DNA of 64,000 nt from Kerstersia gyiorum. GTDB taxonomy: Bacteria > Pseudomonadota > Gammaproteobacteria > Burkholderiales > Burkholderiaceae_B. Positions 55,001-59,884 of the stretch are shown in pieces (the stretch's first letter is position 1; the number at the start of each line of letters is the position of its first letter). The stretch is taken from assembly GCF_004216755.1 (NCBI RefSeq), contig NZ_SGWZ01000008.1, positions 1 to 64,000 of the forward strand, given 5' to 3'. The position numbers were made by a program, and so were the translations under genes. The notes under the pieces were generated by a model that was not told where the DNA came from, did not search any database, and saw only the letters and a program-made list of their open reading frames with translations.

Positions 55001-56774
55001 CCCCGGCCTGCTGGACATTGCCGCGGGCCGCAACCTGCTATTTGCGGACAAGGGTGAAGTCACCAGCCTGGGCGATATTCTGCGGGAAGGAGCGAACAGC
55101 CGTACCGGGGGTGCCAGCATTGCGGTATCTGCAGGCCTGGGTGCCGGGGCTCAATGGGCGGATTTCGCGGACCGCTACCTGGACCCGGCCAATCAGGCCG
55201 ATATTGAACTGCCGTTTGCCGACCAGCCCGGCAAGGCGCTGGTGGTTTACAGCGGGGAGCTGACGCTGGCCCAGTGGCTGCAGCGTGAATACGGCTTCCA
55301 GGGAGACGCAGCCGAGGCCGAAGCGTTCCTGGAAGCCAGGCAGGCAGAACTGGATCGCAGCTATCAGGAGCAATACGCGGCAGGACGCCAGGCGTCGACA
55401 CGCTCATTGTTGCGGGACTATCGCCAGGAAAGCCAGCTCTATCTCGTCAACTGGCTGTCCGGGCGTTTCGGGCCTGACAGCGTGGTCGCGGCCGGCGGGC
55501 CGGCGGGCCATGTGTCCAACGGTACCGGGCAGGTCTACGACCCGGCAGCGATGGATGCCCGCGAGTTCTTTGCGACGTTGGCGCCCGAACAGCAACGTGC
55601 CTATTTGCGCAACGTCTATTATGCCGAGCTCAAGGCGTCGGGACGCGAATACAACGACCCCGGCAGCAAGCGCTTCGGCAGCTACCTGCGCGGCCGCGAG
55701 GCGATCGCCACCTTGCTGCCTGCCCAGGACAGCGAAGGCCGTCCACGGGTTTATGAAGGCGACCTCACCCTGTTCAGCAGTGCGCTGTATTTCGATGACT
55801 GGACGCAAAGCAACGGCATAGGCAAGAACCGCCCGACACCGGGCAAGACCTATGTGACCCGCGCGGAATGGCAGGCGCTTGGCGGAACGGGCGCTGCAGG
55901 CGTGTCTTTCTATGATGTGATGGATGCTGGCATGCACACCAATTTTGGCGGTGATATCAGCATCCTGGTGCCTGGCGGGCGTACTTTGGTGGGCGTGGAT
56001 GGCGGGTTTACGCCAGGGCCGGGCTCGGGCGTGATCACCCAGGGCGAAGGGGATATCAACATCTTTTCGCTGGGCAGCATCCTGATGGGCCAGAGCCGCA
56101 TCTTCACGACTTTCGGCGGCAATATTCTGGCCTGGTCGGCGCAGGGCGATATCAACGCTGGCCGGGGCAGTAAAACCACCGTGGTGTATACGCCGTCGCG
56201 GCGTGCCTATGATGCGCTGGGCAATGTGTCGCTGTCGCCCACGACGCCCAGCACCGGGGCGGGTATCGCCACGCTCAATCCCATCCCTGAAATTCCGGCG
56301 GGTGACATCGACCTGATTGCACCAGAGGGCATCATCGACGCGGGCGAAGCGGGCATCCGGGTGTCGGGCAACGTCAATCTGGCTGCAATGCGAGTGGTCA
56401 ATGCCGAGAACATCCAGGTGCAGGGAGAGTCGACCGGCATGCCAGTGATCGCCAGCGTCAATATCGGCGCGTTGACGGCGGCCAGCTCGGCGGCCAGTTC
56501 TGCGGCTTCCACGGCCCAGGACAGTGTGCAGCGCGCCCGCAATGCGGCGCGGCAGAACCAGCCCTCCGTCGTCAACGTCCAGATTCTCGGGTTTGGTGAT
56601 GGCGGCGATGGTGCGGCGGCCGGGCAGGAAGCGCGACCAGCCGGCCCGCAGGCGGCGGCGCGGCCTGCCAGCCACCGCCCCGACAGTTCCGTTGTGGTGT
56701 TGGGCGTGGGCGGCGAGGGGCCGGTGCAGCGCGGGCACTTGAGTGCCAGCGAGCGCGAGGAACTGGGCGGCTGA
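43077..56774 (+). CDS. Giant two-partner-secretion exoprotein (filamentous haemagglutinin family)
   Basis: About 4,565 residues from ATG 43077, chosen because AAGGAAG (43062-43068) precedes it; the frame opens at a TTG 87 bases earlier. A long signal region ends near PVQAA (about residue 67). The TPS secretion domain (about 185-275) is HMW1-like: ILNWDTFNVGRNTTVAFDQ, AVLNRVND, SQIQGSIKGGGTVMVVNRNG. A very long beta-helix-type repeat region follows, interrupted by LPAG-rich stretches (about 1132-1215, 1895-1962, 3005-3145) and a helix-rich segment (about 4025-4222). GDIDLIAPEGIIDAGEAGI near 4410 is the DUF3739-type C-terminal region. It should be a secreted or surface adhesin. No TpsB pore gene is present in the window. 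Confidence 0.9.
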   Translation: MNSLHSWQCRSGKSGTRRMADISSRGCPPGQPAGRLTPPAMRLTPAAAALAALLLAGAWQQPVQAAGSAGAAWLASGGARAQAYQARPAAGVVPPSAQREQQRANEALSRSIANLNRTANAIAVRQAAQAQARAQAQAGKPGAPVPEGLAQGGLWDRDAQGNMLAWRGAERARETVADGKVQVDIKQTESRAILNWDTFNVGRNTTVAFDQQADWAVLNRVNDPQARPSQIQGSIKGGGTVMVVNRNGIVFAGGSQVNVRNLVASAVGLSDDQFDKGIFSDPLGSGHMPSFGNDLLLSGGAVSHGAATAGVLVEAGASIATHASGTVTQGGGYVLLLGREVANAGHISTPGGQALLAAGDAFVIRKGLGTDENQASTTRGNQVEARRSVSTEAGTVFQVTNTGLIEARTGDITLVGQQVSQEGVLLATSSVHTRGTIHLRSDAALAGEQAGKVTLARDSVTAIVLDESATTALDVQREAQIKDSTSAGDGEYHRRDQSLIQIASAGDVDFLGESLTLATGGQILVQATGRSELHEGAQLDVAGHVGVRVAMEANNVEINVQGNEQRDSPGNRDDKSLNNSTIWLDRRDLVLVPAGTNGYETDRWYTAGGLLEVGGYLGISGHGIGEWSAQGGTVRFGGAELITRAGSVVNLSGGTLDVQAGQVYQTFLRGADGRIYQAARAPADMLYTGIYRGYEVEHERWGVTRRYHDLMAPGRRWEEGYTVGRDAGQMVVATTRATLEGDIESKTFQAENQTKAREAALDGYQQAQTARARNGQLIIGSYVPVYDNETRNLLYSPQAVTGKVSIAGASDGSADADIALDAAWLNGLALGELRIYAREEIHVDEAVQVDTGGTIALHATQVQVGADLTARSGSILLGNVVRKQINGTRWESRAIDESNGAMAAGASASVAEGVTLDVRGVWTNQWLDRQETAGLPYVNGGSIQIVSSGQVTIGQGALLDASSGAVMRVDGGVLDGRGGDIALRADALAQGLQGNGAQAALHLAGELRSLGGKGGGRLVLQSGGAVVIGGSVAGSDGMLHAGEDSLVDLVTQEGFVVEQGAILPLDFHYQRTHAQPGEAIGGQPNVTWSDPASKITLAAEWTLPVPTDSAQSYSVRTTSGRNYQVYAWAPPVTLPAGTVIDNITGSFPEGYVLPQTVFPQGLAIVPVTGVIKAGEAAPQAVHFAAGSRLPAGTRLSQDVAVIVPLHVDDSLFRQGFSQYEIGGNQGLAVAANSRIAVEMPVWRVDATAAREQPGGAEPGSVLQAWLPEAFQQNPKEGRLTQRLGADLLLRAGFGLDSGESLAIGEGASVSVDAGRAVTLQGNGQVTIDGVIRASGGSIDILNFGYPMVGPTPQGHAQSIWIGNGAVLDVAGQAYWAVDRDGLRYGKVMAGGRISIGGKYAADATEAEAVDAFIVVRPGARLDASGSMAVLDLPGAANTPVGSAGGLIFLSSFNGLFLDGDLRAHAGAPGAAGGTLALALESPNYAVSSNPSNAVLAVRELLLAREQGAPVLSETLLPGRPDAGLNYGHGRIGSDKVMAGGFGNLSLLVNGVLLLEPGVNLSLAQSLRLTSGSISLPPDAGAGARVDLSAPYVRLAGATRRQMDHYIMPLPQEGRLPDVLDGTTLVVRASLLDILERQAFGTKGTVRTSSGSVAYERLGFADLELRSQGDIRLLGATVRDRTLLETTGNLLLAARQIYPATHARAEIRAGRLGRFDEWGNYMADYDPHAVLRIERVGTDTPVMPYSVFGSLTLMSANIEQGGVLRAPLGNLILGHDFATSNQPSHLALLPGSLTSVSAAGLIMPYGGTVDGLTYTYGGADVLYRGLGGGSGTFRGLVLRSDDIQVQPGALLDLSGGGELTGSAFLSGRGGSTDARLNPLLQVAVDGSGFVVPGLSTNPVYAIVPGTQQGYAPVGAEKGAGDPMLGQQVTIAAGIPGLPAGTYTLLPSNYALLPGAFRVELNGLAGSQRPFGAQLGMRNGSYATQARLGLADTGVLDVLTTQLILTPADRLRTYSQYNEMSYARFGLDWAARDGAPRPTLERDAGRLTLMPGVGKPGAQSGVQFAPGTVRALAAEGGYGSELIVSASGVALEILGKGAAPTAGFKGVSLHADTLNSIGAATVVIGGDLISEFASLDTRSTQNASTVRFGNAYTAARSIVLRDGALLQAAQVFLVTGRVDSGITVEEGAGINALGQGTAGWDSMSGYVLAPSAVSVLAVSNGWLEIKAPEAASGDGFGAGSIRLGTCGVPQACGKETQLFAEGTITAATDNAFSLEDTVRYGARNLILAVGAINAGDAATLAKAAAQGVLPPGLTLNQQVLDGLLRGDTSRGAPALENLVLTARDAVNFYGSVVLSTLNPETGKSSLERLVLTTPAIHGAGDAADVARIETAVLTWNGATQAPGAIVTGGAGTGTGRLVVDADVIEFGYGPRSQPDTVSQHDRRTLGFGTVELNARERVTANHMGSLSVYASQGAWDGAAKSYTYHGGDLLIHTPQLTGQAGSVNRITAGGSILAQAFAGQAATQPDTATLAAALGAELMLDAGGSLRLDTAVLLPSGKLTLAAAGDVLLDEGAQLDLAGRRLVFYDQEKYSWGGDVILNSREGSIRQAVGSAILLDAQYNRAGRLNAVALGAQACHIELLGAIRGQASGNYDAGGTALPFASGFADIRAQQIVDFAGLNQRLSEGGVFGGRSFQLASGNLVIGDELKAREISVSVDRGSLGVNGTIDASGEQAGSIRLFAGQGVTLAGSAVLDARASVLRKDSYGQVIEAPNRAVIEIGSGSGRLVIGDGARMELAVAGAPQAYGTVTLNAPRLGGATGNDVDIDAGGAVHIGGARTVVVNAFQRYDDAREGTDTTVSGRDYQVIDQAYLDAKHADSLKFMANALANGVLMDRKLAGLRAYQEQFHLRPGVEIVSATSDGDLHVDGDIDMSRYRYASVNPHSQQTPVRGSGEAGALVLRAAGNLEIHGSMTDGFDVARVGVTADDQGWVLPAGQLPFGGDVVIPHGGLVTLAPGTQFLPGRTLNYDLPMPALTLPAGLALPTAMVLDQSLGLAAGSVLGAAVSDASGQVLYAAGTVLAQDVTLPAGTQLGAGFRLSAPTKIQAGIWPGGVPLPVEVKLAQSLTLAKGAVVPSQTVVVLPDGAKLVNLRPQDADGTQGRTWALAPMLAAGSQSWDLRLVAGADLAAADSRLTHSQSGGKLMLADPHFGLVLERLPVPGTGTANVYRWSDEISAELIEIYFGVAGESGAIIPQETVDMLASWGYFVDSIEELNAWGLGEVVSLHAKGEEPEYTTQAEPVRQQLFSVLRTGTGDLDLIAAGDFDMSSPFGVYTAGTATASVPAGLDDPYNQARGLMKDGTVLWQKEGVDFESLVDGGSNSLYSAWYPAQGGNVLLRVGGNLMGDLTGQNNKQIDAIVPLGRTRQQIASVDVGSWLWRQGSGSLESGGMDVPTAWWINFGTYVAGPVDLQRDEYNSWLYGNAPFLTGFTGVGTLGGGNLVVESGGDAGMIQIRGDVVLNGEGQRAAALRQTPRSQGVHLAVGSTGRVQADGSLVQTGGGDLDIRIGGTLNPNPQLRSNDHDLNSTFVNLRGALRLEAGNVGGIKLRYGKLDPLDTRGGDPYAAGRVFAGGGPMLVLGDAAARLDTRGDLVLGGVADPGRTRLYGSSPFSYMGTRYSGEGWSWFSLWTPGTSVDLFSAGGNLTPTTAWADGASYEDIHSTVKGRNQSSTMDGANFYPSILRASAASGSIYYGVGTTSLINNFGSTPLRTEFGMTVAPSPVGDQYVNATGRNQLELLARQSIYASGYAVTASAADPASLSSPFRPGFVGVLAFTGGGDWGTQPIRVTTVSPLIADRTEWLQALSGRSNTGTLFTNGTTATTGYAVPGQSPARYYAVEGDIVGLRVGSMVGLGYPAGLLGYRYEGSIPVAVRAGRDLTNAGTRLGEKDTVKDTKGNLISHSFATDISVVEAGRDIRESSFYITGPGLLDIAAGRNLLFADKGEVTSLGDILREGANSRTGGASIAVSAGLGAGAQWADFADRYLDPANQADIELPFADQPGKALVVYSGELTLAQWLQREYGFQGDAAEAEAFLEARQAELDRSYQEQYAAGRQASTRSLLRDYRQESQLYLVNWLSGRFGPDSVVAAGGPAGHVSNGTGQVYDPAAMDAREFFATLAPEQQRAYLRNVYYAELKASGREYNDPGSKRFGSYLRGREAIATLLPAQDSEGRPRVYEGDLTLFSSALYFDDWTQSNGIGKNRPTPGKTYVTRAEWQALGGTGAAGVSFYDVMDAGMHTNFGGDISILVPGGRTLVGVDGGFTPGPGSGVITQGEGDINIFSLGSILMGQSRIFTTFGGNILAWSAQGDINAGRGSKTTVVYTPSRRAYDALGNVSLSPTTPSTGAGIATLNPIPEIPAGDIDLIAPEGIIDAGEAGIRVSGNVNLAAMRVVNAENIQVQGESTGMPVIASVNIGALTAASSAASSAASTAQDSVQRARNAARQNQPSVVNVQILGFGDGGDGAAAGQEARPAGPQAAARPASHRPDSSVVVLGVGGEGPVQRGHLSASEREELGG

Positions 56775-56843
56775 TGCCGGAAAGTGAATGCGCCTGCCGG
56801 GCCGTCGGTTCAGGCCTGGCAGGCGCGATGCACGGAGTTCATC

Positions 56844-57599
56844 ATGATCATGGGACAAATCGCTGTCCTTCCCCCGTCGCGGCAGGCCTGCCGTACGGAT
56901 GTGCCCGGCAAGGGCGTAGCCGAGGGGCCGTTGCGGCGCCCGCGGGAAGCGGTCTGGGAGCGCATGTTCAGTACGGCATCCGGCGTCGGCCAGGGTGCTG
57001 TGGACGCGGCACAGCTAGCGCCACTGGCGGCGGTACAGGTGCCAGTGGCAGCAGCGGCAGCGGCTTCTGGCTACACGATGGCAGAACTGCGGGAGTATCT
57101 GGCGCGGCATTATGAAACGCTGTCCCGGCAATTGGCAGCGCGCGTCGGCGGGTTGGACCTGGCACGCGAAGCCCTGCATGAGGTCTGGCTGCGCCTGAGC
57201 GAATCCATGGAGCAGGGGGGCGGCCTGCGTCAAGTTGAACGTCCCGGCGCTTATCTGGCGCGAATGGCCTACCACGCGGCGATCGACCGCTTGCGCCAGG
57301 ATGAACCGCTGCGCGGCAGCCCGCAGGGTGACGAGGATTATCTGCAAAGCCTGCCTGATCCGTCCGCAGGGATCGAGCATATCGTGGCGGGGCGCAATGC
57401 CCTGCGTGTGCTGGTGGACAGCATTGATGCACTACCGCGCAGGCGCCAGGCGATTTTCGTGGCCATCCGGCTGGAAGCGCTCAGCCACAACGAAGTGGCG
57501 CGTCGCTTCGGGCTGTCGCTGGCGGTGGTGCGCGGGGAACTGCGCAAGGCGCATGCGCACTGCGCGCAGGCCTTGCAATGGGACGGTTTCGGGGCCTAG
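56844..57599 (+). CDS. Second FecI-type ECF sigma factor, downstream of the exoprotein
   Basis: 251 residues from ATG 56844, which has GGAG at 6-bp spacing; a GTG at 56784, only 9 bp after the exoprotein stop, is an alternative. The first 75 or so residues are an Ala/Pro/Val-rich extension of unknown role. Sigma region 2 (REYLARHYETLSRQLAARVG ... REALHEVWLRLSE) and region 4 (IDALPRRRQAIFVAIRLEALSHNEVARRFGLSLAVVRGEL) follow. It is clearly a paralogue of the sigma factor at 41302 but has no FecR neighbour of its own. Probably co-transcribed with the exoprotein gene. Confidence 0.85.
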   Translation: MIMGQIAVLPPSRQACRTDVPGKGVAEGPLRRPREAVWERMFSTASGVGQGAVDAAQLAPLAAVQVPVAAAAAASGYTMAELREYLARHYETLSRQLAARVGGLDLAREALHEVWLRLSESMEQGGGLRQVERPGAYLARMAYHAAIDRLRQDEPLRGSPQGDEDYLQSLPDPSAGIEHIVAGRNALRVLVDSIDALPRRRQAIFVAIRLEALSHNEVARRFGLSLAVVRGELRKAHAHCAQALQWDGFGA

Positions 57600-57737
57600 C
57601 CGCGCCCATGCCAGCTGCCGGCACGGTGCCAGCTTTGTCCTGGGGCCCGTACGGGTTCTGCGCTGTTCCTGTCGTTCTTGGTTCTGTACTTTCTCGGGTT
57701 CTGGCCTGTAGCTGCCGGGCTTCCAGCTGCGTCCGCT

Positions 57738-58664
57738 TCAGGCCAGCGCCAGCGCGGCCATGACGGCCAGCGGCAAGGCCAGCGCTGCCAGCACGGTTTG
57801 GGTTGCAATGATGCCAGCCATCAGCGGGGCATCGCCGCCCAGCTGGCGCGCCATGATGTACGACGACGATGCCGTGGGCAGGGCCTGGAACATCAGGGCG
57901 GCAATGGCGGCTGGCCCCTGCAGGCCAAACAGCCGACAGGCCGCCAGCGTGGCCAGCGGTAGTGCGATGAACTTGGCAACCGAGGAGATGCCGACCGGCC
58001 GCAACCAGCTGCGCAAGGTGGAGAAATCCAGCGCAGCCCCCACGCACAGCAGCCCCAGCGGCAGCGAGGCCTGGCCCAGCGCCTTGAAGGCAGGCCCGAG
58101 GCCGTCAGGCAGCCCCAGGCCGGTCGCGTACAGCAGGATGCCGATGAAACAGCCCGCCACCAGGGGGTTGGTAAAGAGATGCCGCAGCAGGTGGGTGGCC
58201 GACAAGGCCTTGATACTGCCATAGCGGGCGAAGACCAGCACGCAGAGGATATTCACCGTAGGCACGATGGTGGCGGTGGCCACGGCCGCCAGGGCAATGC
58301 CCTGGTTGCCGAACAGGCCGACAGCAATGGAAGCGCCGACATAGTTGTTGAAGCGCACGCCGCCCTGGAAAATCGACGTGAAGGCGGCATCGTCCACCGG
58401 CAGCCGCCGCCGCACGGCCACCAACAGCGCCGCGACCGCCAGCAGGGATACGATCAGGGTGGCGACCATGGCCGCCACGGGCACGCCGTCGAGCCTGGCC
58501 GTGGCCATGCCGTGCAGGAACAGGGCAGGCAACAGCACGTAATATCCCAACCGCTCGGCCTGGGGCCAGAAGTGTTCCGCGAGGAAGGCGCGCTGCCGCA
58601 GCCACCAGCCCAGCGCGATCAGCAGCGCGATGGGAACGAGCGCGAGCAGCAGTTGGACGATCAT
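57738..58664 (-). CDS. AEC-family (auxin efflux carrier-like) transporter
   Basis: 308 residues from the ATG at 58664, preceded by TGAGG; the frame extends to 58718 across the lpxO terminator and is not real there. About ten hydrophobic segments in two halves, with GGVRFNNYVGASIAVGLFGNQGIAL and a C-terminal QALPTASSSYIMARQLGGD typical of the family. Bacterial members such as MdcF/MleP move dicarboxylates; the substrate is unknown here. Confidence 0.88.
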   Translation of the reverse strand: MIVQLLLALVPIALLIALGWWLRQRAFLAEHFWPQAERLGYYVLLPALFLHGMATARLDGVPVAAMVATLIVSLLAVAALLVAVRRRLPVDDAAFTSIFQGGVRFNNYVGASIAVGLFGNQGIALAAVATATIVPTVNILCVLVFARYGSIKALSATHLLRHLFTNPLVAGCFIGILLYATGLGLPDGLGPAFKALGQASLPLGLLCVGAALDFSTLRSWLRPVGISSVAKFIALPLATLAACRLFGLQGPAAIAALMFQALPTASSSYIMARQLGGDAPLMAGIIATQTVLAALALPLAVMAALALA

Positions 58665-58677
58665 GGCAACCTCAATG

Positions 58678-58710
58678 AAAAAGCGGCAGGCTGTCTGGCA
58701 ACCTGCCGCT
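58678..58710 (-). terminator. Rho-independent terminator of lpxO
   Basis: 8-bp stem GCGGCAGG (58683-58690) / CCTGCCGC (58702-58709) with an 11-nt loop; on the minus strand it is followed by five T (58682-58678). It lies about 70 bp after the lpxO stop and just before the AEC gene start. Confidence 0.8.
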
Positions 58711-58778
58711 GCCGGCATGTACGGGGCGAGGGCATTCAGCCAGCGCCGGCAAGGGCGCGGCTGAATGCAAAGGCTGGC

Positions 58779-59678
58779 TTACAGCAGGATGAAGGCGGCG
58801 ATGACCAGCGCGATCAGGGCGTATTTGGTCAGCTTGTAAACCGTGCGGTTCCACTTCTTGAACGCTTTGCGCTTCTGGTCCAGGACCCAGTGGTAATGGG
58901 TCAGCCGGTTGATGGCGCCGGTCTTGTCGGTGCTTTCGTTGGGGGCGCTGGCGGCTGAAATCGCCACCCGGCCGAACCAGTTGTTGAAGGCCTGGGCCCA
59001 GCGCCAGCGCATCGGCCGCTCGACGTCGCAGAACAGGATGATGCGGTTGCCTTCGCTGTCATTGCGCGCGTCGTGGATGTAGGTTTCGTCGAAAATCGTG
59101 CTTTCGCCGTCGCGCCAGCTGTAGTGGATGCCGTCCACGTTGATATAGCAGCGGTCATCGTTGGGCGTCGACAGCCCCAGGTGATAGCGCAGCGAGCCGG
59201 CATAGGGGTCGCGGTGGGCATTGAGCTTGCTGCCGGATGGCAGCTCGGCAAACATCGCAGCCTTGATTTCCGGGATTTCATTGAGCAGCGCCACGGTGCG
59301 CGGGCACAGTTTCTCGGCGGACGGGTGGCGCGCGTCATACCATTTCAGGTAGAAACGCTTCCAGCCTTCCTTGAAAAAAGAGTTGAAGCCGATGTCGTCG
59401 TGCTTCTGGGCCGCCTTGATATGCCGCATTTCCGCCATGGCCAGGGCTTCGTCGCGAATGACCTCCCAGTTGTCGTCGAGCTTTTTCAACGCCGGCAGGT
59501 ACTTCTCGTCCAGGTAAGGCGTGGTCGGCACCTTGGAAAACAGGACCATGAATGCGTTGACCGGCGCCAGCAGAATGGAATGATCCAGCAACTGCTTGTG
59601 CAACGGAAAACGGACACGGCCACGGAAGTGGGCGAACAGGATGGCGGCCAGCCAAATGCCCGGTATGATCCATTTCAT
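58779..59678 (-). CDS. lpxO: Lipid A hydroxylase LpxO
   Basis: Fe(II)/2-oxoglutarate-dependent dioxygenase that adds a 2-hydroxyl to a secondary acyl chain of lipid A. 299 residues from the ATG at 59678 behind AGGAG, matching the known length. Hydrophobic N-terminus (about 3-18) and C-terminal membrane segment. Iron ligands are probably His155 and Asp157 (HRDPYAGSLRYHLGL) and His202 (FDETYIHDARN). With kdkA earlier in the window it is one of two LPS-modifying enzymes. Confidence 0.94.
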   Translation of the reverse strand: MKWIIPGIWLAAILFAHFRGRVRFPLHKQLLDHSILLAPVNAFMVLFSKVPTTPYLDEKYLPALKKLDDNWEVIRDEALAMAEMRHIKAAQKHDDIGFNSFFKEGWKRFYLKWYDARHPSAEKLCPRTVALLNEIPEIKAAMFAELPSGSKLNAHRDPYAGSLRYHLGLSTPNDDRCYINVDGIHYSWRDGESTIFDETYIHDARNDSEGNRIILFCDVERPMRWRWAQAFNNWFGRVAISAASAPNESTDKTGAINRLTHYHWVLDQKRKAFKKWNRTVYKLTKYALIALVIAAFILL

Positions 59679-59884
59679 ATTGCCAGTGACTCCTGGGTTG
59701 GGTAAACAGCGAAGCCGGTTCCGGCCTGGGTGAGCAGGATGCGGCATCCTTGTGGAATGCGGCTTCAGCTTCATCTTCAGGTTCAATTGTAGGCCCATGG
59801 GCACGGCTTGGCACGAGCTGCGCAAGCGTTCGTAACCAATGTTTGCTACGTTCTCTGGCTGCCGGATGGTTACAATCCTGCCCC

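Noticed and set aside
57653..57712. GTTCTG-rich stretch downstream of the second sigma gene
   Set aside because: Imperfect, irregular spacing; no repeat unit that could be defended.
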